A DNA stretch of 64,000 nucleotides from Kaistia terrae (GTDB taxonomy: Bacteria; Pseudomonadota; Alphaproteobacteria; Rhizobiales; Kaistiaceae): the NCBI RefSeq assembly GCF_026344005.1, contig NZ_JAPKNH010000004.1, forward strand, positions 62,001 through 126,000. Direction: 5' to 3'. The notes under the pieces were generated by a model that was not told the DNA's origin, made no database searches, and worked only from the letters and a program-made list of their open reading frames with translations. The translations under genes and the position numbers were made by a program. The first letter of the stretch is position 1. Every line of letters starts with the position of its first letter. Shown here piece after piece: positions 26,197-35,140 of the stretch.

Positions 26197-26229
26197 GGGC
26201 ATTCGCGACGGATGCCGTCGCGAATGCCC
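26197..26229 (-). terminator. Perfect hairpin between binding protein and permease genes
   Basis: A 14-base perfect stem, GGGCATTCGCGACG / CGTCGCGAATGCCC, with a 5-base loop, lying 14 bases after the binding-protein stop. No T-run follows, so it more likely stabilises the upstream mRNA end or partly attenuates transcription. This would let the binding protein be made in excess over the membrane parts. Confidence 0.65.
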
Positions 26230-26242
26230 AGGATGCGGGAGC

Positions 26243-27175
26243 CTACTTGCCCGAGAGGATGTCGTCGTAGATCTGCGCGGTGTCCTTTTCGTAGAGGGCG
26301 CCGGTGATCACGTTGAAGCCGGGAGGAATGCCGCCGGCTGCCATGTTGGCGAGCGAGAGGGCGACATAGGAGGTCGCCTGCGGGTCCTGCCACTGGGCGG
26401 CGTTCACATAGCCCTGCAGCACTTCCTGGGTGGTGTCGAGCGAGTTGCCCCAGCCGACGACCGGGATTTCGCCGGCCTTGACGCCGACCTGGTCGAACAC
26501 GCGCTTGATCGAGCCATTGACCAGATCGCCCATGCCGATGATCGCCTTGATCTTGGCGCGGTTTGTGGTCAGGTAATCCGACATGCGGGTGATGATTTCG
26601 CCCTGGTCGAGCGTCGTGTCGGTGACTTCCCAGGTGATGCCGAGCGGCTTGAAGACGGAGGCGATGCCTTCTTCTTCCTGCACGCCATAGGTGGCGCCGG
26701 GAACTTCAACCGGCATCCAGACGAAGTCGCCTGACTTCACATGGCCCTTGTCGACCAGATACTGCGCCCAGGCCTTGCCGAACACGACGTTGTCGCCGCC
26801 GACATAGGCGTCGAACGAAGCCTTCGGGTCGGGGGTGTTGAAGTTGATGATCGGGATCTTGGCGGCGTTGGCTTCCTTGGCGATCTCGACGAGGCTGCCC
26901 GGATCGGGGCTCGACGTGACGATGCCGTCGGCCTTGGCGGCGATGGCGGCGCGCAGGGCTTCCTGCTGCGAGGGCACGTCATTGCCATGGAACGAGGTAT
27001 TGACGGTGTTGCCCGTATCCTTCGCCCACTGCTGCGCACCGGCGAGGAAGTAGGTCCAGACCGGATCGGCCGGCGTGCCATGCGAGACCCAGTAGAAGGT
27101 CTTCGCCTGGGCTGCGGCCGGAATGGCCAAAGCGAGCATCGCGCCCGACAGAAGTATCGTCAGCTTTTTGAACAT
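26243..27175 (-). CDS. Sugar ABC transporter substrate-binding protein (RbsB family)
   Basis: A 310-residue periplasmic protein. The ATG at 27175 has GGGAGGA upstream and begins a clear signal peptide (MFKKLTILLSGAMLALAIPA, cleavage near AAAQA-K). The mature part is a type I periplasmic-binding fold (AAIAAKADGIVTSSPDPGSL, PIINFNTPDP, VVGWGNSLDTTQEVLQGYV). The frame is open for 79 codons further upstream, not protein-like. First gene of the operon; the ligand is probably a monosaccharide or polyol but I cannot name it. Confidence 0.92.
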   Translation of the reverse strand: MFKKLTILLSGAMLALAIPAAAQAKTFYWVSHGTPADPVWTYFLAGAQQWAKDTGNTVNTSFHGNDVPSQQEALRAAIAAKADGIVTSSPDPGSLVEIAKEANAAKIPIINFNTPDPKASFDAYVGGDNVVFGKAWAQYLVDKGHVKSGDFVWMPVEVPGATYGVQEEEGIASVFKPLGITWEVTDTTLDQGEIITRMSDYLTTNRAKIKAIIGMGDLVNGSIKRVFDQVGVKAGEIPVVGWGNSLDTTQEVLQGYVNAAQWQDPQATSYVALSLANMAAGGIPPGFNVITGALYEKDTAQIYDDILSGK

Positions 27176-27439
27176 GGTCGTCCTCCCGTTGAACTTTTTC
27201 GTTCGTGGACCACGGCTATGGCTGCCGCTTCGCCGCTTTGCACGGCGCGCTTGCGGCCCGGTCGAGAGGGTTTCTCGCCATGGCCGCAGCGGTCTCGGAG
27301 TGGAGACTGACACAACTAACGCAGGCGTCAACCGGCGCTGCGACAGATTGTCCAAAGAAATGACATCGCTGTCATCGGCAGGGCGCAAAGGTTTTTTTGG
27401 CCAGCCCGCCAAGAGCGGCAGCCCATGCGGCCTGAGATC

Positions 27440-28717
27440 TCAGATCCTGTCGCGCAGGGCGTACCAGCTCATGCCGGCGACCAGCGCCGGCCAGCGCAAA
27501 AGCTTGCCGCCCGGGAAGCGCGGGCAGGGCAGGGAGGCGAAGGCGTCGAGCTTGCCGGGGTTGCCGAGAATCGCTTCGGCGAGGATTTTGCCGCCGAATG
27601 GCGCCAGCGCGACGCCCTGGCCGGAATAGCCGGATGCCGCGTAGACGCCGCTGCGCACCTTGCGCAGGAAGGGCAGGCGGTTGACCGTGACGGCGAGCGT
27701 GCCGCCCCAGGCGTGGTCGATCCGCGTCCGCTCCAGCTGCGGATAGATTTTCAGCAGATGCCGCCGCACGAAGGCGAAGATGTCGGCCGGATCGGAGCGC
27801 GAATAGGTCTCGCCGCCGCCGAACAGGATGCGGCCGTCCGGCGTCGGTCGCCAGTAATAGACGACGAAGCGCGAGTCCGAGACGGCCTCGCCGCCGGGGA
27901 TCAGGCCACCCGGCCCGCCGGCGCCGATCGGCTCGGTGGTGAGGATGAAGTTCTTGATCGGCATCGCCCGGGTTTCGACCTCCTGGTCGATGCCGTCGAG
28001 CAGGCCGTTGCCGGCGAGAATGATGGTTTCGGCCTTGATCCGCCCGCGCAGCGTTTCGATCACCGGCGTCTCGCCGTCGACGAGCTTTGTCGCCGCCGTG
28101 CCTTCATGGATGCGCGCGCCCGCCTTGGCGGCGGCGCGGGCGAGCCCCTGTGCGAATTTGAGCGGGTGCAGATGACCGGCCGTGCGATCGAGCCGGCCGC
28201 CGAAATAGCTGTCCGTGCCGATCATCGGCGCCAACTGCTCGCGGTCGATCCATTCGGCCGGGGCATAGCCATAGTCGCGGTTCAGCTTTTCGACATAGTG
28301 GCGCTCTTCGTCGACGAGGCGCGGCTTGTGAACCGTCTCGATCAGGCCGGGCCGCCATTCGGCGTCGATCTGGTGCTTGTCGATCAACTGATGGACGAGC
28401 GCCTTCGCTTCTTCGGCAAGGCCCCACAGTTCATGCGCCGCCGGTTTGCCGAGGCGCTTTTCCAGAAAATCCTGGTCGCGGCGCTGGCCGGTATGCAACT
28501 GGCCGCCATTGCGCCCCGAGGCGCCCCAGCCGATTTTTTCGGCCTCGATCAGGACGGTGTCGATGCCCGCTTCGGCCAGATGCAGCGCCGCCGACAGGCC
28601 GGTATAGCCGCCGCCGACGATGACGACATCGGCGCGCGTATCGCCGTCGAGCGGCGGAAAGGCGAGCGTCTGGTCGGCGGTATCCGCATACCAGGAAGGG
28701 GCGTGCGGCTGGCTCAT
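27440..28717 (-). CDS. puuB: FAD-dependent oxidoreductase, gamma-glutamylputrescine oxidase type
   Basis: A 425-residue DAO-family flavoenzyme. FAD-binding motif ADVVIVGGGYTGLSAALHLAEAG at about residues 28-50, then GWGASGRNGGQLHTGQR, characteristic of PuuB/glycine-oxidase-like members. PuuB oxidises gamma-glutamylputrescine to the aldehyde. It follows a putrescine aminotransferase by 7 bases and a PuuA-like synthetase upstream, supporting a role in polyamine breakdown. The sequence alone would also allow another amine substrate. Confidence 0.85.
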   Translation of the reverse strand: MSQPHAPSWYADTADQTLAFPPLDGDTRADVVIVGGGYTGLSAALHLAEAGIDTVLIEAEKIGWGASGRNGGQLHTGQRRDQDFLEKRLGKPAAHELWGLAEEAKALVHQLIDKHQIDAEWRPGLIETVHKPRLVDEERHYVEKLNRDYGYAPAEWIDREQLAPMIGTDSYFGGRLDRTAGHLHPLKFAQGLARAAAKAGARIHEGTAATKLVDGETPVIETLRGRIKAETIILAGNGLLDGIDQEVETRAMPIKNFILTTEPIGAGGPGGLIPGGEAVSDSRFVVYYWRPTPDGRILFGGGETYSRSDPADIFAFVRRHLLKIYPQLERTRIDHAWGGTLAVTVNRLPFLRKVRSGVYAASGYSGQGVALAPFGGKILAEAILGNPGKLDAFASLPCPRFPGGKLLRWPALVAGMSWYALRDRI

Positions 28718-28724
28718 GCGCGCC

Positions 28725-30107
28725 TCACAGCAGGCCGAGCCGCTTCAACTCGGCTTGCGTATCGTCGAGCGTCTTGCGGGCCGAGGTGATCAGCTGATCG
28801 GCCTCGTCATGGGAGAGCGTCAGCGGCGGCGCGATGATCAGGCTGTCGCGCACGGCGCGCATGACGAGATTGTTGCGAAGCGAGATGTCGCGCGCCAGCG
28901 TGCCGACCCTTCCGGTATCGGCGAACTTTTGTCCCCGCGAGCGCTTGTCGGGCACCAGTTCGATGGCGCCCATCAGCCCGGTCATGCGGGCTTCGCCGAC
29001 CAGCGGATGGTCGGCGAGCGATTGCCAGCGGCTTTGCAGATAGGGGCCGATATCGTCGCGCACCCGCTCGACCAGCTTCTCGTCCTCGAGGATGCGGAGG
29101 TTTTCGAGTGCTGCGGCGGCCGTGACGGGATGGGCCGAATAGGTGAAGCCGTGGTGGAACTCGCCCGAGGCTTCGAGGACGTTGCCGACCTTGTCGGAGA
29201 CCATGACGCCGCCGATCGGCAGGTAGCCCGACGAAATGCCCTTGGCGATCGACATCAGATCCGGCTCGATGCCGAAAGTCTCGGAGCCGAACCAGTTGCC
29301 GGTGCGGCCGAAGCCGGTGATGACCTCGTCGGCGACCAGCAGGATGTCGCGCTGATCGAGGATGCGCTTCACTTCCGGCCAGTAGGTGGCGGGCGGGATG
29401 ATGACGCCGCCGGCGCCCTGGATCGGCTCGGCGACGAAGGCGGCGATCTTGTCTTCGCCGATGGCGTCGATCGCCTTCTCCAGCTCGCGCGCGGCAAAGA
29501 TACCGAATTCGTCCTGGCTCATCTCGCCGCCCTCGCCGAACCAGTAGGGCTGGGCGATATGGTGGATGCCGGGGATGGGCAGGCCGCCCTGGCTGTGGAT
29601 CGACGTCATGCCGCCGAGGCTGCCGCCGCCCATGGTCGAGCCGTGATAGGCGTTTTTCCGCGCGATCAGGACCGTCTTGTCCGGCTTGCCGAGGCTCGCC
29701 CAATAGTGGCGGACCATGCGGATGACGGTGTCGTTGGCCTCCGAGCCCGAGCCGACGAAGAAGACGCGGTTGAACTGCGGCGGCGTGATCGCGGCGAGCT
29801 TTTCGGCGAGCGCGATTGCCGGCGGGTGGGTGGTCTTGAAGAAGGTGTTGTAGAAGGAAAGCTCGCTCATCTGCCGCTGGACGGCGTCGGCGATTTCCTT
29901 GCGGCCATGGCCGATATTGACGCACCAGAGACCGGACATGCCGTCGAGGATGCGGTTGCCCTCGGAATCCCAGATCCAGGAGCCCTCGGCCCGGACGATG
30001 ACCCGGCTGCCCTCGGCGTTCAGGCTCTTCATGTCGGAGAAGGCATGGATGTGGTGCGCCGCGTCGCGGGCGCGATAGTCGGCGGTGACGTTGGATGGCT
30101 TCGTCAT
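28725..30107 (-). CDS. spuC: Class III aminotransferase, putrescine/polyamine:pyruvate type
   Basis: A 460-residue PLP enzyme. The glycine-rich cofactor loop is VGSGSEANDTVIRMV; the PLP contacts include AYHGSTMGG and LLVADEVITGFGRTG; the Schiff-base lysine lies in SIAKGISSGYLPIGG. These match the SpuC/omega-transaminase group. It would convert putrescine to 4-aminobutyraldehyde with pyruvate. Start chosen at MTKPSN (30107); an upstream ATG at 30137 is also possible. It lies between PuuA and PuuB homologues. Confidence 0.85.
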   Translation of the reverse strand: MTKPSNVTADYRARDAAHHIHAFSDMKSLNAEGSRVIVRAEGSWIWDSEGNRILDGMSGLWCVNIGHGRKEIADAVQRQMSELSFYNTFFKTTHPPAIALAEKLAAITPPQFNRVFFVGSGSEANDTVIRMVRHYWASLGKPDKTVLIARKNAYHGSTMGGGSLGGMTSIHSQGGLPIPGIHHIAQPYWFGEGGEMSQDEFGIFAARELEKAIDAIGEDKIAAFVAEPIQGAGGVIIPPATYWPEVKRILDQRDILLVADEVITGFGRTGNWFGSETFGIEPDLMSIAKGISSGYLPIGGVMVSDKVGNVLEASGEFHHGFTYSAHPVTAAAALENLRILEDEKLVERVRDDIGPYLQSRWQSLADHPLVGEARMTGLMGAIELVPDKRSRGQKFADTGRVGTLARDISLRNNLVMRAVRDSLIIAPPLTLSHDEADQLITSARKTLDDTQAELKRLGLL

Positions 30108-30190
30108 GAGCGGGTCCGGTTGCGGTATTCCCAACATCGCCGCCCGGGCTTTCGGCTCGGGCAGCGCAGGCGCGGCAAGCTGCGGAAGTA

Positions 30191-31666
30191 CTAGACGTTC
30201 AGCAGCAGGAACTCGCGCTCCCACGGGCTGATCACCTGCATGAACGTCTCGTATTCCGCTCGCTTGATCGCGCCATAGGTGGCGACGAAGCGCTCGCCGA
30301 AGATCTCCGCCAGCTCGTCCTGTTCCTCGAACAGGGCGACGGCCTCAAGCAGCCCGCGCGGCAGGTCGATTTCGTTCGAGTTGGCCGAGCCGGTGACCGG
30401 ATCGCCGACCTTCAGCCCTTCCATCAGGCCGAGATAACCGCAGGCAAGCGACGCGGCGATGGCGAGATAGGGGTTGGCATCGGAGGAGGGCAGGCGGTTT
30501 TCTAGCCGCCGGCCGGCGGGGTTGGAGTTCGGCACGCGCAGGCCGACGGTGCGGTTGTCATAGCCCCATTGCGTGTTGACCGGGGCCGAGGACGAACGCA
30601 CCAGCCGGCGATACGAGTTCACATAGGGCGCCAGCATGCAAAGCACGGCCGGCAGGTATTTCTGCGAGCCGCCGATGAAGGCGAAGAACTTCGACGTCGG
30701 GTCGCCGTCCGCGTCGGAGAAGATGTTCTTGCCCGTCTCGACGTCGAGTACCGACTGATGGATATGCATGGCCGAGCCCGGCTCGCGCGACATCGGCTTG
30801 GCCATGAAGGTGGCATACATGTCGTGGCGAAGCGCCGCCTCGCGGATCGTCCGCTTGAACAGGAATACCTGATCGGCAAGCGCCAGCGGGTCGCCATGCA
30901 GGAGATTGATCTCCATCTGCGCGGCGCCTTCCTCGTGGATCAGCGTGTCGATCTCCAGGCCCTGCTGCTCGGAGAAGTCGTAGATATCGTCGAACAGGTC
31001 GTCGAACTCGTTGATCGCGGCGATCGAATAGGACTGCCGCGCTGCTTCCGGCCGGCCGGAGCGCCCGGTCGGCGGTTCGAGCTGGTAATCGGGATCGGTG
31101 TTCGGCTTGACCAGGTAGAATTCGAGCTCCGGCGCCACCACGGGCTGCCAGCCCTGATGCGCATAGAGCTCGACGATGCGGCGCAGAACCTGGCGCGGCG
31201 CGGTTTCCACCGAGCGACCGTCACGATGATAGCCGTCATGGATGACCTGGGCCGTCGGATCGGCCTCCCATGGCACGACGCAAAGCGTCGACAGGTCCGG
31301 TTCGAACATGATGTCCTGGTCGGCGGCGTCGCTTTCGAAGCGGTCGTCGTCGTCAGGATAGTCGCCCGTGATGGTCTGGGTCAGGATCGATCCCGGCATC
31401 GACATGGTCGGGCCGGCGAGGAACTTCTGCACCGGCATCATCTTGCCGCGCGCAACGCCTGCCTGATCGGGCACGACGCACTCGATATCCTCGATTCCGC
31501 GCGCCTTCAGCCAGTCCCGAGCTTCATCCAGCGACTTTACGCCACGAACGCCGCCCTCGATTGGCTTGGCGCCCTTCTTCCGTTTTGCCACGATATTTCC
31601 CCGGCTTTCACGCGACTGCCCATGGAGTGTCGCCATGGCTGAACCGAAGTCAACTTGGACGGACAT
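30191..31666 (-). CDS. puuA: Gamma-glutamylpolyamine synthetase (glutamine synthetase family)
   Basis: A 491-residue glutamine-synthetase-like ligase. Catalytic-domain motifs are PELEFYLVKPN, EEGAAQMEINL (metal glutamates), PGSAMHIHQSV and NRLPSSDANPYLAIAASLACG. The N-terminal beta-grasp is preceded by a Lys-rich segment. PuuA/PauA/SpuB-type enzymes join glutamate to putrescine or other polyamines. Position divergent from a polyamine importer and ahead of an aminotransferase and PuuB-like oxidase supports this over true glutamine synthetase. GGAAG lies 9 bases before the chosen ATG. Confidence 0.87.
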   Translation of the reverse strand: MSVQVDFGSAMATLHGQSRESRGNIVAKRKKGAKPIEGGVRGVKSLDEARDWLKARGIEDIECVVPDQAGVARGKMMPVQKFLAGPTMSMPGSILTQTITGDYPDDDDRFESDAADQDIMFEPDLSTLCVVPWEADPTAQVIHDGYHRDGRSVETAPRQVLRRIVELYAHQGWQPVVAPELEFYLVKPNTDPDYQLEPPTGRSGRPEAARQSYSIAAINEFDDLFDDIYDFSEQQGLEIDTLIHEEGAAQMEINLLHGDPLALADQVFLFKRTIREAALRHDMYATFMAKPMSREPGSAMHIHQSVLDVETGKNIFSDADGDPTSKFFAFIGGSQKYLPAVLCMLAPYVNSYRRLVRSSSAPVNTQWGYDNRTVGLRVPNSNPAGRRLENRLPSSDANPYLAIAASLACGYLGLMEGLKVGDPVTGSANSNEIDLPRGLLEAVALFEEQDELAEIFGERFVATYGAIKRAEYETFMQVISPWEREFLLLNV

Positions 31667-31683
31667 CCATGCGACTTCCGGTC

Positions 31684-31701
31684 CCTGCGAATGCTCGCAG
31701 G
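31684..31701. promoter_or_regulatory. Palindrome in the divergent polyamine promoter region
   Basis: Perfect inverted repeat CCTGCGA-ATGC-TCGCAGG, 18 bases before the puuA-like start and about 100 bases before potF, within the only intergenic region (31667-31802) that could control both operons. A regulator operator is likely; an RNA hairpin in the puuA leader is the alternative. Confidence 0.5.
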
Positions 31702-31802
31702 AAACGGTTGAGGTAGCCGAAAAAGCCTTCTAACGTCTGAATCTTAGGACGGGTTTGTGGTCGGGCCGATCAGGATTGGCACGGCTGTACCAGGGGAAAT
31801 GC

Positions 31803-32903
31803 ATGATCAAGAATGCCTTCAGTGGCGTCGCCCTTTCCGCGATGCTGACCGTCGGAGCCGTCAGCGGCGCCAATGCCGCCGACAAGGAACTCCATATCTT
31901 CAACTGGTCCGACTATATCGACACGTCGATCATCGAGGATTTCACCAAGGAAACCGGCATCAAGGTCGTCTACGACGTCTATGATTCCATGGAAATCCTG
32001 GAAACGAAGATGCTGGCAGGCGGTTCGGGCTACGACATCGTCGTGCCGACGGATCGCAATCTGAAGCGCATGATCGACGTCGGCGTGTTCCAGGACCTCG
32101 ACAAGTCGAAGATCCCGAACCTCTCCCACATGTGGGACGAGATCACGACCCGCCTCGCCACCTATGATCCCGGCAACAAGATCGCCGTGAATTACATGTG
32201 GGGCACCACCGGCATCGGCTACAATGTCGAGAAGATCAAGGCGATCATGCCGGATGCGCCGGTCGACTCGATGGACATGTTCTTCAATCCGGAAGTCGTT
32301 TCGAAGTTCAAGGATTGCGGCGTCTATCTGCTGGATTCGCCTGACGACGTCATCCCGGCCGCGCTGAACTATCTCGGCCTGCCGCCCGACTCGAAAGACC
32401 CGGCCGAGATCGCCAAGGCTGGCGAGCTGCTCGACAAGATCCGGCCGTTCATCCGCAAGTTCCACTCGTCGGAATACATCCAGGGCCTCGCCAATGGCGA
32501 TATCTGCCTGGCCTTCGGCTATTCGGGCGATGTGATCCAGGCCCGCGCCCGCGCGATCGAAGCCAACAACAAGGTTGAAGTCGGCTACGCCATTCCGAAG
32601 GAGGGCGGCCTGCTCTGGATGGATTCGATGGCAATCCCGAAGGATGCCCCGAACCCCGAGGCGGCGCTCGCCTTCATCAACTACATCCAGAAGCCGGAAG
32701 TGATCGCCAAGGCGACCAACTACGTCTCCTACGCCAATGGCAACAAGGATTCGCAGTCCTTCGTCGACAAGGCGATCCTCGACGATCCGACGATCTACCC
32801 GCCGGCGGACGTGATGAAGAAGCTCTACACGACGACGCCGAACGATCCGAAGGTCCAACGCGTCGTGACGCGGCTCTGGACGAAGATCAAGAGCGGCACC
32901 TGA
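31803..32903 (+). CDS. potF: Putrescine/spermidine-binding periplasmic protein
   Basis: A 366-residue polyamine-binding protein. Signal peptide MIKNAFSGVALSAMLTVGAV with cleavage near ANAADK, followed by ELHIFNWSDYIDTSIIEDF, the hallmark of PotD/PotF proteins. Later landmarks: GYDIVVPTDRNLKRM, NYMWGTTGIGYN and GLLWMDSMAIPKDAPNP (ligand-binding Trp/Asp). GGGGAAA precedes the ATG at 31803. First gene of potFGHI, divergent from the catabolic genes. A rho-independent terminator follows directly, so this gene is probably expressed in excess. Confidence 0.94.
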   Translation: MIKNAFSGVALSAMLTVGAVSGANAADKELHIFNWSDYIDTSIIEDFTKETGIKVVYDVYDSMEILETKMLAGGSGYDIVVPTDRNLKRMIDVGVFQDLDKSKIPNLSHMWDEITTRLATYDPGNKIAVNYMWGTTGIGYNVEKIKAIMPDAPVDSMDMFFNPEVVSKFKDCGVYLLDSPDDVIPAALNYLGLPPDSKDPAEIAKAGELLDKIRPFIRKFHSSEYIQGLANGDICLAFGYSGDVIQARARAIEANNKVEVGYAIPKEGGLLWMDSMAIPKDAPNPEAALAFINYIQKPEVIAKATNYVSYANGNKDSQSFVDKAILDDPTIYPPADVMKKLYTTTPNDPKVQRVVTRLWTKIKSGT

Positions 32904-32913
32904 TCAATGGACA

Positions 32914-32946
32914 AAAGAGGCCCGGTCTTGTACCGGGCCTTTTCTT
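32914..32946 (+). terminator. Terminator/attenuator after potF
   Basis: Stem AGGCCCGGT / ACCGGGCCT with a 5-base loop, extended by AAAAG/CTTTT pairing and followed by TTTCTT. It lies between potF and potG and would lower transcription of the membrane subunits relative to the binding protein. Confidence 0.85.
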
Positions 32947-32974
32947 GACGGCATGGAACACGGGGTGAGGGCTC

Positions 32975-34144
32975 ATGGCTGGAAAGTCGCTATCGGCAGG
33001 CAAGTCGCTTGGGCCGATCCGCAGGGCCTTCGCGCCCTGGAATGATCCGGCCGCGAAGCCGTTCATCCAGTTCCAGAACGTCACCAAGAATTTTGGTGAT
33101 TTCACCGCCGTCGACGACCTTTCGCTCAACATCTACGAGCGCGAGTTTTTTGCGCTGCTCGGGCCTTCGGGCTGCGGCAAGACCACCTTGATGCGGATGA
33201 TCGCCGGCTTCGAGGAGCCGACCAGCGGCCATGTCATGCTCGACGGTCAGGATCTGGTCGGCGTCCCGCCCTATCGCCGCCCGACCAACATGATGTTCCA
33301 GTCCTACGCGTTGTTCCCGCATATGAACGTCTGGGACAACATCGCCTTCGGCCTGAAGCAGGACGGCATGCCGAAGCCGGAGATCGCCGCGCGCGTCGAC
33401 GAGATGCTGGCGCTGGTGAAGCTGGAGAAATTCGCCAAACGAAAGCCGCACCAGCTTTCCGGCGGCCAGAAACAGCGCGTCGCACTCGCCCGTTCGCTCG
33501 CCAAGAAACCGAAGGTTCTGCTGCTCGATGAACCGCTCGGCGCGCTCGACAAGAAGCTGCGCGAAGAGACCCAGTTCGAGCTGATCGACCTGCAGGTCAA
33601 GCTCGGCATGACCTTCGTCATCGTCACGCATGACCAGGAAGAGGCGATGACTGTCGCCGACCGCATCGCCGTGATGGACCAGGGCAAGATCGTCCAGATC
33701 GCCACGCCGGCCGAAATCTACGAACAGCCGAATTCGCGCTATGTCGCGGACTTCATCGGCGACATCAACCTGCTCGAAGGCCATATCAGCTCGACCGAGG
33801 GTGGCGTCGCGACGCTCGATTGCGTCGGCACCGGCGCCAAGGTGCAGGTGATCCAGGATGGCGGCGCCAAGCTTGGCGACCACGCCTGGTTCGCCGTCCG
33901 GCCGGAAAAGGTCACCATCTCGCTGACGCCGCCTGCCGACCCCAGCATCAATGCCGTCACCGGCGAGGTCTGGGACATCGCCTATCTCGGCGACGTCTCG
34001 ATCTACCATGTGCGGCTCGCGACCGGCGCCACCGTCAAGGCGACCATCACCAACACCACCCGTCTCGTCGAGCGGCCGATCACGTGGGATGACAAGGTCT
34101 GGCTGACCTGGTCCCGCGACGGCGGCGTCGTGTTGACGAGGTAG
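32975..34144 (+). CDS. potG: Polyamine ABC transporter ATP-binding protein
   Basis: A 389-residue ATPase of the PotA/PotG family. Walker A GPSGCGKTTLMRMI, signature LSGGQKQRVALARSL, Walker B VLLLDEPLGALD, switch His VTHDQEEAMTVAD. The C-terminal TOBE domain (FAVRPEKVTISL) and the QSYALFPHM Q-loop are normal. An N-terminal extension of about 25 residues precedes the ABC core, as is common in PotG. Three bases separate it from potH. Confidence 0.95.
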   Translation: MAGKSLSAGKSLGPIRRAFAPWNDPAAKPFIQFQNVTKNFGDFTAVDDLSLNIYEREFFALLGPSGCGKTTLMRMIAGFEEPTSGHVMLDGQDLVGVPPYRRPTNMMFQSYALFPHMNVWDNIAFGLKQDGMPKPEIAARVDEMLALVKLEKFAKRKPHQLSGGQKQRVALARSLAKKPKVLLLDEPLGALDKKLREETQFELIDLQVKLGMTFVIVTHDQEEAMTVADRIAVMDQGKIVQIATPAEIYEQPNSRYVADFIGDINLLEGHISSTEGGVATLDCVGTGAKVQVIQDGGAKLGDHAWFAVRPEKVTISLTPPADPSINAVTGEVWDIAYLGDVSIYHVRLATGATVKATITNTTRLVERPITWDDKVWLTWSRDGGVVLTR

Positions 34145-34147
34145 GCG

Positions 34148-35062
34148 ATGGCCCTGACAGACCGCTCTTCCGGACATTCCCGCCTGCGCTGGCTTGTTGT
34201 CGCGATCCCCTATTTGTGGCTGATCCTGCTCTTCCTGGCGCCGTTCCTGATCGTCGTGAAGATCTCCCTGTCGACGTCGGCGATCGCCATGCCGCCCTAT
34301 ACGCCGGCGCTCGATTTTACGGCGGGGCTCGGCGCGCTGTGGGAGCAGATCAAGGAATTCACCTTCGATAACTACGTCTTCCTGACGGAGGATGCGCTCT
34401 ACTGGGAATCCTACCTTTCCAGCCTGAAGATCGCTGTCATCTCGACCTTCCTGGTCCTGCTGATCGGCTATCCGATCGCCTATGGCATGGCGCGTGCCCG
34501 CAAGGAGTGGCGGACGACGCTGCTGATGCTGGTGATCCTGCCGTTCTGGACCTCGTTCCTGATCCGCGTCTACGCCTGGATCGGCATCCTGAAGCCCGAG
34601 GGGCTGCTGAACCAGTTGCTGCTCTATCTGGGTGTCATCAGCGAGCCGCTCAACATCATGCCGTCGACGCTCGCCGTCTATATCGGCATCGTCTATTCCT
34701 ACCTGCCCTTCATGATCCTGCCGCTCTACGCGACGCTGGAAAAGCTCGACGAAACGCTGCTGGAGGCCGCCGCCGATCTCGGCTGCCCGCCGACCCAGGC
34801 GTTCTGGAAGATCACCTTCCCGCTGTCGCTGCCGGGCGTCATCGCCGGCTGTTTCCTCGTCTTCATCCCGGCCATGGGCGAGTTCGTCATCCCCGACCTG
34901 CTCGGCGGTTCCGACACGCTGATGATCGGCAAGACGCTCTGGGCCGAGTTCTTCTCCAACCGGGACTGGCCGGTCTCCTCGGCGGTCGCCGTCGTGCTGC
35001 TGGCGATCCTCGTCGTGCCAATCATGCTCTTCCAGAGAGCCCAGAAGAAAGCGGCGGAGTAG
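34148..35062 (+). CDS. potH: Polyamine ABC transporter permease
   Basis: A 304-residue inner-membrane permease with six hydrophobic segments (first: WLVVAIPYLWLILLFLAPFL) and the coupling loop DETLLEAAADLGCPPTQAFW. The insertion PPYTPALDFTAGLGALWEQI between segments 1 and 2 is usual for PotH. Starts 3 bases after potG. Pairs with PotI to form the polyamine channel. Confidence 0.94.
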   Translation: MALTDRSSGHSRLRWLVVAIPYLWLILLFLAPFLIVVKISLSTSAIAMPPYTPALDFTAGLGALWEQIKEFTFDNYVFLTEDALYWESYLSSLKIAVISTFLVLLIGYPIAYGMARARKEWRTTLLMLVILPFWTSFLIRVYAWIGILKPEGLLNQLLLYLGVISEPLNIMPSTLAVYIGIVYSYLPFMILPLYATLEKLDETLLEAAADLGCPPTQAFWKITFPLSLPGVIAGCFLVFIPAMGEFVIPDLLGGSDTLMIGKTLWAEFFSNRDWPVSSAVAVVLLAILVVPIMLFQRAQKKAAE

Positions 35063-35140
35063 GCACATGCGGGCAAGCATTGCGCGGGCAAGATTGGTTC
35101 GGTGCGGCCGTTCGGCGGCCGTCATGCGGGGAGCGGCACG

